Assembly: GCA_964572365.1 (NCBI GenBank)
Contig: CAZNFK010000121.1
Coordinates: 1-6,189, forward strand
Direction of reading: 5' to 3'
Source: Salinimicrobium sp964572365
GTDB taxonomy: Bacteria; Bacteroidota; Bacteroidia; Flavobacteriales; Flavobacteriaceae
Length of the DNA: 6,189 nt
The translations under genes and the position numbers were made by a program. Under the pieces are notes generated by a model, which saw only the letters and a program-made list of their open reading frames with translations, was not told the DNA's origin and did no database searches. Shown here one piece after another: positions 1-6,102 of the stretch; the first letter of the stretch is position 1; the number at the start of each line of letters is the position of its first letter.

Positions 1-930
1 GAAGCTGTGTGTAAAGAGGGGAAAAGGATCCATTTTTCCTGCTTCTACAGCCTCGATCGCAGCTTTAATACCGTCAATGTATTTTTGCGGATCTCTCTCA
101 TGGGCGCTGATCATGTCTATTCCACGCCAGTTGAGCATTTGCACGTTCACGCTACGCATGCCGTCCTGGTGGAAACCGGCTACGATCAATTTTCCTCTTT
201 CTCCGGTTAGTTCAATAGAAAGATTTAACGGCCACTCCTTGCCGGTACATTCAATGACCCTTTCACAGAAATTTTGGTTGGTTAGTTGTTTGATTTTATC
301 GATGATCTCGTAATGGTCGTTCATCTGGATAAGATGATCGGCTCCCGCTTTTTTGGCCGATTCCAAAGAGAATTCCCTTCGGGAAATGGCAATGACTTCG
401 GCCCCCGCAGATTTGGCCAGCTGGATGAGCAGGATTCCGAGGAAACCGTTGCCCACGATGGCTACTTTTTGCCCTTTTTGGATGTCGCTTCTATTGAAGA
501 TGTTCATGGCACAACCCAGTGGTTCCCCGGGAAAAGCCTTTCCGTCTAAAGAAGCAGGTAATTTTACCACGTTTTCTTCTTTTGCGATATCATGGGTTGC
601 ATAGGCGTGGTAGGTAAGGGCAGTTACGCGATCTCCTTTCTTCAGGTCACAAACACCTTCTCCCACAGCATCTATCACGCCCCAACCTTCATGCCCGGGT
701 TCCCCGGGAGTGACGGGATAATCAAACCAGTCCCTGCCTTCCCACAGGGGGATATTGGAGGCGCAAACCCCCGATCCTTCCAGTCTTATTAGCACCTCTC
801 CTTTTTCGGGTTGAGGTAATTCCTGTTCTTTAACGGAGACTTTTTGAGGAGCTTCTAATACAGCTGCCTTTACTTCAGTTTGTTTTTCTGAAACAGGTGG
901 CATTTCCTGTAATGTTCTTGATGATCTCAT
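1..930 (-). CDS. Zinc-type medium-chain alcohol dehydrogenase, C-terminus cut by window edge
   Basis: This is a partial MDR-superfamily oxidoreductase: 310 codons are present and the reading frame runs off the left edge. It should oxidise an alcohol or reduce a ketone with NAD(P); the substrate is unknown. The GroES-like domain carries Cys56 (GVCASN) as the expected catalytic zinc ligand and the His80-Glu81 pair in PGHEG. The Rossmann domain shows VAIVGNGFLG at residues 156-165, followed by QLAKSAGA. The stretch where many family members carry the four-cysteine structural-zinc lobe (about residues 95-125) has no cysteine cluster, so this is a subgroup without structural zinc. Cys140 (PLGCAMN) lies where a third zinc ligand is often found. 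The ATG at 930 overlaps the TGA of the upstream gene as ATGA, which suggests translational coupling; Met10 is a possible later start. It is cytoplasmic and the fourth gene of the sugar-modification operon. The family is secure but the exact function is not. Confidence 0.93.
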   Translation of the reverse strand, partial: MRSSRTLQEMPPVSEKQTEVKAAVLEAPQKVSVKEQELPQPEKGEVLIRLEGSGVCASNIPLWEGRDWFDYPVTPGEPGHEGWGVIDAVGEGVCDLKKGDRVTALTYHAYATHDIAKEENVVKLPASLDGKAFPGEPLGCAMNIFNRSDIQKGQKVAIVGNGFLGILLIQLAKSAGAEVIAISRREFSLESAKKAGADHLIQMNDHYEIIDKIKQLTNQNFCERVIECTGKEWPLNLSIELTGERGKLIVAGFHQDGMRSVNVQMLNWRGIDMISAHERDPQKYIDGIKAAIEAVEAGKMDPFPLFTHSF

Positions 931-2960
931 ATAGCGATCGCTTTTTTGGATTTTAAAGTTGCGGGTAATTCGATATTCCGGTTTTCACAAAGCCAACGCA
1001 CCAGGTTCTCTACTCCCTGGCTTATAGTGTGCTTTGGTTTCCAACCCGTAGCTTCTTTAAATTTTTCTGTATTGGAAACGTAGTAGTATTGATCGCCGGT
1101 TCGCCAGTCTTCAAAGCTCACGTCCATCTCCTTATCGGCTTTTTCTTTTATCAACTTCAGGATCTCCAGGAGACTCACTGTATTTTCAGGTCCGCCGCCA
1201 ATATTGAAAACCTCTCCGGCCAGGGAATCTATATTCTTGTGGGCCAGCATGAAAGCGTCGATGAGGTCATCTACGTAAAGAATGTCCCGAACCTGTTTCC
1301 CGTTTCCGTAAATGGTGATAGGCTCGTCTTGTAGGGCGCTGATCAGAAAATGGGCCACCCACCCCTGGTCTTCGGTACCAAATTGATGAGGCCCGTAGAT
1401 ACAACTCATTCGAAATACCACGGTTTTGAGTCCATAAGTTCTGGAATAGTCTAAAATGTACTGGTCTGCCGCCCCTTTTGAGCAACCATAGGGACTGTGG
1501 AAGTCGAGCGGGATCTTTTCATTGATCCCATACTTTTTTATTTCCTTATCTTCGGGATGAAACCGAGTTTCATTCTCCACCATTTTCACTTCCTGCAAAT
1601 TTCCGTAGACCTTATTGGTGGAAGTAAAGATGAGGGGTGGTTGGTTTTCTGATTTCCGAATCGCTTCCAGGAGATGGAAAGTACCATTTAGGTTCACATT
1701 AAAATCGTGAATAGGATTGGTTACTGATGAAGTTACCGCCACCTGTGCGCAGAGATGATATACTTCAGAAGCATGATTCACGCACTGCTGCAGGATCCTC
1801 GTTTCATTTATACCGGAAATTTGAATGATTAATTTATCTTCATATTTTTTCTGAAGCCATTTAAGGTTTTCTTCCACCCCGTCTCTGAAGAGACTGTCAT
1901 ATACCATCACCCTTTTTCCTTCAGAAAGTAAGCGGGAAGCCAGGTTCGTCCCGATGAAACCGGCACCACCCGTGATAAGGCTATATTTTTCCCCTTCTTT
2001 TATCTGGTACTGTTTCGAAATATAATTTTGATTGTGGATGTTCTCAACTCCATCTTTTTTTAGGAGTTTGTATAGCAATTTTTTAGTACCGTCTGTTTTC
2101 TTTAATCCGAAGAAGTATTCTCTTTCATCCAGATGAAAACCGCCGACAGTCGCGTTTTTTGGATCAAGATCTTTCAGGGAGTACCAGTATATTCGGTCGG
2201 CATCGGCATTAAGCACATTTCTGAATTCCTGGTACTGCTTGACTTCGTCATTTTGCCATGTGGAGAATCCGGCTTCAGAGATCCAGATCTCTTTATCGTA
2301 ACCGGCTTTTTCAAGAACTTCTCTTACGGCCTTAATATTTACGTCCCAACCTTTCCACTGCTGGTCAAAGACGTGCGGAAAACCATGAATCCCTACCGCA
2401 TCGATCTTTTCTAGTACTCCCTGTTCCACCATCATTTGCAACCAGTTGGGATCAATGGGGCTCATTCCTCCCAAAAGGGTTTTCTTCCCTTTTTCCTTAG
2501 CCCAATTTGCCGCCATGCTTATCATCGTTGCAAATTTGTTCCAGGAATAGTCCAGTGTAAAATCGTATTCTATTTTGTTATTAGGCTCATTCCAGAGTTC
2601 CACCCACTCGAAATATTTACCGTATTTATTGATCATTAGGTCAATAAAATCAGCATAAGCCTTCAGGTCTTTCGGCGGGGCAGAGGTTTTCTCCATTTCT
2701 CCAATCGAGGGGGGAGTGTAAAGAAAGCAGGGCAGGATCTCCACATCATGAGAACTGAACTCCTCAAAAAGCCAGTCATACCATTCTTCTGTACCCTCCA
2801 CATACCAGTCGGCCCATGAAATTCCGGTGCGCAAATGCTTTATCCCCAAACGCTTAAGGTCGACAATGGCGTTTTTCACCTCTTCGTACTCCCCGGGTCT
2901 GAACCATTCGAGAATCCCGAGGGCTGGAGTGGATGAAATTTTATTTTCTGAAATTTTCAT
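927..2960 (-). CDS. Two-domain protein: clan GH-A glycosidase-like barrel fused to CDP-paratose/tyvelose 2-epimerase-like SDR
   Basis: This 677-residue protein joins two enzymes. Residues about 1-300 form a TIM-barrel glycosidase-like domain of the GH39/GH5 type: ELWNEPN carries the likely acid/base Glu125, HGFP (192-195) follows, IWISEAG carries the likely nucleophile Glu229, and IYWYSL (257-262) fits strand 8. Residues about 325-665 form an extended SDR: TGGAGFIG (330-337), Asp355 as the probable NAD-ribose ligand, Thr448 in TSTNKVYG, Tyr491 and Lys495 in SPYGCSK, then the stretch from HQFGTEDQGWVAHF through GNGKQVRD. These blocks closely match what I recall of Salmonella RfbE (CDP-tyvelose 2-epimerase), which inverts C2 of a CDP-dideoxyhexose. 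No signal peptide is visible, so both domains should act in the cytoplasm. No Met lies between about residue 176 and the epimerase domain start, which argues for one polypeptide. It starts 12 nt after the preceding epimerase gene and ends in an ATGA overlap with the alcohol dehydrogenase. The glycosidase substrate and true epimerase substrate are unknown; no CDP-dideoxysugar genes are in view. Confidence 0.92.
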   Translation of the reverse strand: MKISENKISSTPALGILEWFRPGEYEEVKNAIVDLKRLGIKHLRTGISWADWYVEGTEEWYDWLFEEFSSHDVEILPCFLYTPPSIGEMEKTSAPPKDLKAYADFIDLMINKYGKYFEWVELWNEPNNKIEYDFTLDYSWNKFATMISMAANWAKEKGKKTLLGGMSPIDPNWLQMMVEQGVLEKIDAVGIHGFPHVFDQQWKGWDVNIKAVREVLEKAGYDKEIWISEAGFSTWQNDEVKQYQEFRNVLNADADRIYWYSLKDLDPKNATVGGFHLDEREYFFGLKKTDGTKKLLYKLLKKDGVENIHNQNYISKQYQIKEGEKYSLITGGAGFIGTNLASRLLSEGKRVMVYDSLFRDGVEENLKWLQKKYEDKLIIQISGINETRILQQCVNHASEVYHLCAQVAVTSSVTNPIHDFNVNLNGTFHLLEAIRKSENQPPLIFTSTNKVYGNLQEVKMVENETRFHPEDKEIKKYGINEKIPLDFHSPYGCSKGAADQYILDYSRTYGLKTVVFRMSCIYGPHQFGTEDQGWVAHFLISALQDEPITIYGNGKQVRDILYVDDLIDAFMLAHKNIDSLAGEVFNIGGGPENTVSLLEILKLIKEKADKEMDVSFEDWRTGDQYYYVSNTEKFKEATGWKPKHTISQGVENLVRWLCENRNIELPATLKSKKAIAI

Positions 2961-2972
2961 AGCTTTTTTGGT

Positions 2973-4091
2973 TTATACGGTTAGACCTCTTGAAGAGAGT
3001 TCATTGCTTGCCTTTCCTACATTATCTGTGGCTATCTGAGTTTTTAGCCACTCTGCCAGTTCGTAAAGACCATCTTCAAACTTCACCTGTGGTTCAAAGC
3101 CCAGCACTTCTTTTGTTTTAGAAGTATCGGCGAAGCAGTGTCTAATGTCACCTACACGATATTTTCCGGTGATCTCGGGTTTAATACTTTCTTTGCCCAT
3201 TACCTGTGCCAGTTTATCGGCAATAAATTCGATTGAATATTGATTTCCGCTTCCGATATTAAAAACCTCCCCGTCGGCCTCGGGAGTTTCCATAGCCAAT
3301 CTGCAGGCACGGGCGACATCTTTTACATGAATAAAATCCCGTTTCTGCTTTCCGTCCTCAAAGATCATGGGAGGATTATTATTCAGAAGGCGGGAAGCAA
3401 AAATGGCGAGTACCCCGGTATACGGATTCGAAAGCGCCTGCCTGGTACCATAAACATTGAAAAACCTCAATGCAGTGGCGGGAAAATTATAAGCTTTTCC
3501 GGTAATGAGACTTAGCCTTTCCTGGTCATATTTAGAAAGGGCATATACTGAGGACAGATTGGGTTTCTTGGTTTCTGGAGTGGGAACGGGAGTAAGCTGG
3601 TCTTCATTTTCATCGTACAATTCCCATTTCCCTTTTTTGAGGTCGGACAGGTTTCGGTCGCATTTCATCATATCTTTTCCCCTGGAGTCTTTGTAGAGGC
3701 CTTCGCCATAAATACTCATGCTGGAAGCCGTGACCAGTTTGTCTACAGGGTTTTCCATTAGAGCTTCCATGAGTACGGCCGTACCTACATTATTGACCTC
3801 TGTATAATCTTTGATCTGGTACATGCTTTGGCCCACCCCAACCATAGCAGCTAGGTGAAAAACTGCATCAATGCCTTCCAAAGCCTTTTCAACGACAGCC
3901 TTGTCACGAACATCTCCAATTTGCAGTTCTACCTCTTGATGAAGATAATCTGGTCTCTTGGCATTTTTTCCGTGAACCTGTTCAGAAAGATTATCCAGGG
4001 CCCTGACTTTATATCCGTTTTCAATGAGTTCATCGGCCAAATGAGAGCCAATGAATCCTGCCCCTCCTGTTATTAAGACTTTTTTTGGCAT
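2973..4091 (-). CDS. Extended-SDR nucleotide-sugar epimerase, dTDP-L-rhamnose 4-epimerase/GalE-like
   Basis: This 372-residue protein is an NAD-dependent epimerase/dehydratase of the extended SDR family, expected to invert C4 of a nucleotide sugar in the cytoplasm. It shows TGGAGFIG (8-15) for NAD binding, Asp33 at the end of strand 2, Ser124 in TASSMSIYG, the catalytic pair Tyr183 and Lys187 in SVYALSK, RFFNVYG (209-215), and RDFIHVKDVA (251-260) in the substrate domain. The stretch GVGQSMYQI (85-93) and the insert ending PVPTPE (168-173) recall bacterial proteins annotated as dTDP-L-rhamnose 4-epimerase (WbiB-like). As I remember them, those relatives carry a CPxCG pair in this insert; here only Cys144 remains and the second pair is replaced by acidic residues (YDENEDQL). 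About 20 extra residues follow the usual C-terminus. It lies 20 nt after the SDR gene and 12 nt before the fusion gene. Family is certain; the sugar substrate is not, and UDP-glucose 4-epimerase remains possible. Confidence 0.93.
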   Translation of the reverse strand: MPKKVLITGGAGFIGSHLADELIENGYKVRALDNLSEQVHGKNAKRPDYLHQEVELQIGDVRDKAVVEKALEGIDAVFHLAAMVGVGQSMYQIKDYTEVNNVGTAVLMEALMENPVDKLVTASSMSIYGEGLYKDSRGKDMMKCDRNLSDLKKGKWELYDENEDQLTPVPTPETKKPNLSSVYALSKYDQERLSLITGKAYNFPATALRFFNVYGTRQALSNPYTGVLAIFASRLLNNNPPMIFEDGKQKRDFIHVKDVARACRLAMETPEADGEVFNIGSGNQYSIEFIADKLAQVMGKESIKPEITGKYRVGDIRHCFADTSKTKEVLGFEPQVKFEDGLYELAEWLKTQIATDNVGKASNELSSRGLTV

Positions 4092-4111
4092 ATGTGATCG
4101 TTTTAGGCTGG

Positions 4112-4819
4112 TTAAAAATTTTGCAATACCGGCCTTGTTACTATTTTATTAATACTTGTTCCGTTTTTTTTATTGAGGGCATACCACACGTCTTCTGCGA
4201 TCTCTTTGGGAGAAATAGCTCCCATGCCCATTTCTTCTATATTCATCCCCCCGGAAACTTCATTTTCAAAGAAGGCTGTCTCCACAATACCCGGACTCAC
4301 TACGGTAACGTTGAGGTGAGGAAGGCTTTCCAGTCGCAATGTTTCGGCAATTACCTCAAGAGCTGTTTTGGTGGCAGAATAGATCCCACCATAGGGGTGT
4401 GGTTGATTGGCAGACACTGAAGAAATGAACACAACATTTCCCCTTTTGTTTTCCAGCATCGCCGGAGTAAAGGCCCTAATGCAGCGCAAAGGCCCCATCA
4501 AATTGGTGTTGACTATTTTTTGCCATTTTTCTGGATCTCCTTCGGTGAGTTTTTCCCTGATTCCCCTGCCGGCATTGAGAATAAGGATATCGGGATGCCC
4601 GTGATGGCGAGAGATCCAGTCATACAGCCTGTCAATGTCTTTGGGATTGCTGATGTCACATTTTCTATAAAGGATACCTTCCTTTTCGGTATCAATAGCG
4701 GCAATGTCTGCCACGATAACTTTAACTCCTTCCGCTTGTAGTTTATGCGCTATGGCCTTGCCTATCCCACTGCCGCCGCCGGTCACAAGAGCTATTTTCG
4801 AAGAAAGTTTATTAGTCAT
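4112..4819 (-). CDS. Classical short-chain dehydrogenase/reductase
   Basis: This 235-residue protein is a complete classical SDR, an NAD(P)-dependent oxidoreductase of the cytoplasm. The cofactor motif TGGGSGIG is at 13-20, Asp38 ends strand 2 and suggests a preference for NAD over NADP, NAG is at 82-84, and the catalytic set is Asn106 (NTNLMG), Ser134 (ISSVS), Tyr147 and Lys151 (YSATK). SPGIVET (175-181) follows as in active members. Length is slightly below the usual 240-260. The ATG at 4819 gives the complete glycine motif at the normal distance; DNA just upstream is A-rich with no obvious Shine-Dalgarno, as is common in Bacteroidota. It is the first gene of the four-gene cluster and 20 nt ahead of the epimerase gene. 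Its substrate cannot be read from sequence; the context suggests a sugar or sugar-derived alcohol. Confidence 0.93.
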   Translation of the reverse strand: MTNKLSSKIALVTGGGSGIGKAIAHKLQAEGVKVIVADIAAIDTEKEGILYRKCDISNPKDIDRLYDWISRHHGHPDILILNAGRGIREKLTEGDPEKWQKIVNTNLMGPLRCIRAFTPAMLENKRGNVVFISSVSANQPHPYGGIYSATKTALEVIAETLRLESLPHLNVTVVSPGIVETAFFENEVSGGMNIEEMGMGAISPKEIAEDVWYALNKKNGTSINKIVTRPVLQNF

Positions 4820-4881
4820 CTATTTTGGTTCTATTGTGATTTTAGAAATCATTGCGGACAGATCAAAAAGAGACCCGGTTC

Positions 4882-4913
4882 CTGCAGATTAGTTTGTAGT
4901 GGGGAGTCTGCAG
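4882..4913. repeat. 7-bp inverted repeat in the inferred operon leader
   Basis: CTGCAGA at 4882-4888 is matched by its exact reverse complement TCTGCAG at 4907-4913, with an 18-nt spacer. Each arm also contains the palindrome CTGCAG. If the promoter at 4945-4952 is right, this element lies in the leader RNA of the SDR-epimerase operon, about 70-95 nt before the start codon. It has no T-tract, so it is not a typical terminator. It could be an operator dyad, a weak RNA stem or chance. Confidence 0.4.
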
Positions 4914-4944
4914 CAACAAAAGCGTTTAATTATTCCGCTTCTTT

Positions 4945-4952
4945 CAAAGGTA
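4945..4952 (-). promoter_or_regulatory. Candidate Bacteroidota -7 promoter element for the four-gene operon
   Basis: The minus strand reads TACCTTTG, an exact match to the Bacteroidota consensus TAnnTTTG. It lies 125 nt upstream of the SDR start codon, within the only sizeable gap ahead of the cluster. A TTG for the -33 element is missing at the usual 19-21 nt spacing; the nearest TTG (4982-4984) is 29 nt away, which is too far. Transcription would start near 4939 and give a leader of about 120 nt. The support is moderate, because eight-base matches with two free positions also arise by chance. Confidence 0.5.
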
Positions 4953-5114
4953 AATGAGAGAGCTGTGAAATTGTATTAAAGCAAGCCTAAATGATTCTTA
5001 AACCCCCTTATTTTATGGGATGTTCCAAGAATTCACTCCCAGTTTACCAGGGCCGAAAAATGGCCGATAAAACACCTGATCCTCCTGCTCACATGGGTTG
5101 ATGCTGCACCTTAG

Positions 5115-5143
5115 AAAAAAAACAGGAGCCTGAGCTCCTGTTT
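5115..5143 (-). terminator. Strong intrinsic terminator after the membrane-protein gene
   Basis: On the minus strand a perfect 10-bp stem (arms 5134-5143 and 5120-5129, core CAGGAGC/GCTCCTG) closes a 4-nt loop at 5130-5133. It runs directly into eight consecutive T residues (5122-5115, the first three being part of the stem). It begins 22 nt after the stop codon of the 158-residue gene, as expected for its terminator. In the plus direction the hairpin is followed only by a short, interrupted T-run, so it acts mainly on minus-strand transcripts. It separates the hemB-side genes from the sugar-modification operon. Confidence 0.9.
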
Positions 5144-5165
5144 CTAACTTGTTATTTTTTTGCTG

Positions 5166-5642
5166 TTATTTTCTTTTCTGAAAATCCTGAAGCTGTTTTT
5201 CCCATTCCATAGCTTTTTGCAATCGCAAACCTTTTTCGGTCACAGGATCTAAATCGGCCCGGTAAAAGTTAAGGCTGGTACTGCTTTTTTGACCGTCAAT
5301 CTGTAAAACCACGGTTCTAAGTTCGTCAATTGAAGCAGTAGAATGGTCCTTGTGATACTTTTTGAGCAGAGTCACTTTAGAGCCATTTAGTTCCATCACT
5401 TCCGGTTTTTTCTTTTTTTCAGGGGTAATGATCAATAACTTTTGTTGATTTTCATCGAGTCCCAAATATAAACCTGTGAGGATCTCAATTTTAGAGAGTT
5501 CAAGATGTAACCGGGAAGCGGCTGCCAATAAAGTCTTTCTTCTTGCCTTTGCGCGGCGAGATTGGTCAACAAGTAGGTAGCCAACAGGGGCTATGAAGGC
5601 CATTAACAGCCCAATACCCAAAAGGGTGGAGGAAGTATCCAT
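5166..5642 (-). CDS. Hypothetical single-pass membrane protein
   Basis: I cannot assign this 158-residue protein to a named family. A single hydrophobic segment at residues about 6-25 is followed at once by a strongly basic stretch (RRAKARRK, 29-36), so the N-terminus should be outside and the rest in the cytoplasm. The segment at about 52-95 (LYLGLDENQQKLLII, then a KKKK run) alternates hydrophobic and polar residues and may form a small beta domain. The last 30 residues are charged and probably helical, ending in KRK. There is no lipobox or cleavable signal sequence. The ATG at 5642 gives the complete membrane segment; upstream DNA is very A/T-rich without a Shine-Dalgarno. Codon use looks ordinary and a strong terminator follows, which supports a real gene. 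It may be a lineage-conserved Bacteroidota protein, but no function can be stated. Confidence 0.8.
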   Translation of the reverse strand: MDTSSTLLGIGLLMAFIAPVGYLLVDQSRRAKARRKTLLAAASRLHLELSKIEILTGLYLGLDENQQKLLIITPEKKKKPEVMELNGSKVTLLKKYHKDHSTASIDELRTVVLQIDGQKSSTSLNFYRADLDPVTEKGLRLQKAMEWEKQLQDFQKRK

Positions 5643-5665
5643 TTTTTAAAATTTTAAATTGTGAA

Positions 5666-5714
5666 ACAAATTTGTCGTGCGGGCCTTTAGCTTGAAAAGC
5701 TGAATCCCGATTCA
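5666..5714. repeat. Cluster of three short palindromes upstream of the membrane-protein gene
   Basis: Three dyads lie in 49 bases: the perfect 10-bp palindrome ACAAATTTGT (5666-5675), AGCTT-GAA-AAGCT (5689-5701), and TGAATC-CC-GATTCA (5701-5714). The first contains CAAATTTG, one mismatch from the -7 consensus TAnnTTTG on the minus strand, but has no matching -33 element. The other two have no T-tract and so would be weak terminators at best. Together they may be the promoter/operator region of the 158-residue gene; this is inference. Confidence 0.35.
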
Positions 5715-5721
5715 AACGGTT

Positions 5722-6072
5722 TCACAAGAAAAAATGGGTAGGAAAGGTGAGGCAGGAAAGGAATTTTCTGATATCCCTTTGATAACTTATGGAATTATTA
5801 GAAGGGATCTTTTTAATTTCCCGCTGCGACAAGTACTGCCTTGTGGAAATACTTCCGTAGAAATGATTTTCTGAAGGATCTGAAAACTCTGGAGACGTGT
5901 TTTCTCTTATCGCCCATAAAAAGATGTGGGCTGACCTCAGATTTTCTTCGGATTGTTGTTCCTCCTGCCGGAGTTCCGGAATACCGAGTGCAAAAAGATT
6001 GCTACCCCCCGCGCTCAGGAAGAGCAGAAGAGGCAATAACATTCTTAAAGCGTTAACCGGCAATGTTTTCAC
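5722..6072 (-). CDS. Doubtful small ORF with signal-peptide-like N-terminus
   Basis: This frame of 116 residues begins with GTG 30 nt after the hemB stop. Residues 1-30 look like a secretion signal: Lys2, Arg10, the hydrophobic core MLLPLLLFLSAGG (11-23), then a possible cleavage region near SNLFALG. Residues 31-65 are charged and plausible as protein, but the last 45 residues are basic, low in recognisable pattern and end in a Phe-rich tail that looks like read-through of non-coding DNA. An ATG at residue 11 is an alternative start, but it would remove the basic N-region of the signal. I recognise no family. It could be a small exported protein, a decayed remnant of one, or a chance frame in the gap between hemB and the next gene. 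The opposite-strand frames over this region are no more convincing. Confidence 0.35.
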   Translation of the reverse strand: MKTLPVNALRMLLPLLLFLSAGGSNLFALGIPELRQEEQQSEENLRSAHIFLWAIRENTSPEFSDPSENHFYGSISTRQYLSQREIKKIPSNNSISYQRDIRKFLSCLTFPTHFFL

Positions 6073-6102
6073 ACTGTAAATTTAGCTGAAAAAGTTCTTC
6101 AT

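Larger units (their letters stand above)
4820..5114. other. Intergenic region between the sugar-modification operon and the membrane-protein gene
   Basis: I find no convincing gene in these roughly 295 bases on either strand. The left portion is the inferred leader and promoter of the four-gene cluster, listed separately. The stretch from about 4990 to 5110 has short stop-broken frames only and nothing I recognise beyond two imperfect copies of GGCCGAAAAA/GGCCGATAAA near 5052-5073. Confidence 0.7.

Noticed and set aside
286..604. Overlapping plus-strand frames opposite the alcohol dehydrogenase
   Set aside because: The minus strand encodes a clear MDR protein with its motifs across this span; the plus frames show no family pattern.
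1267..1485. Second minus-strand frame of 72 codons inside the fusion gene
   Set aside because: It is a shifted shadow of the epimerase domain; the in-frame sequence carries the conserved catalytic blocks.
4085..4420. Plus-strand frame of 111 codons opposite the SDR gene
   Set aside because: It has no recognisable domain and lies over the SDR catalytic region, which is clearly coding on the minus strand.
4704..4957. Plus-strand frames reaching into the operon leader
   Set aside because: They mirror the glycine-rich start of the SDR and then run into non-coding leader; no signal for translation is seen.
5052..5073. Two imperfect direct copies of GGCCGAAAAA/GGCCGATAAA
   Set aside because: Only two copies of about ten bases, imperfect and without a gene start or promoter beside them; not enough to call an operator or repeat family.
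5020..5095. Very short minus-strand frame (about 19 codons, GTG start) in the intergenic region
   Set aside because: It is too short, has no family pattern, and is expected by chance.
5773..5808. ATCCCTT/AAGGGAT inverted repeat followed by T residues on the plus strand
   Set aside because: Seven-base arms with a 22-nt A/T-rich loop make a weak stem, and no plus-strand gene exists for it to terminate.
5841..6079. Plus-strand frames of 71 and 60 codons opposite the small ORF after hemB
   Set aside because: They lack a membrane, motif or start context, and two overlapping frames on the same strand show this region is simply poor in stops.
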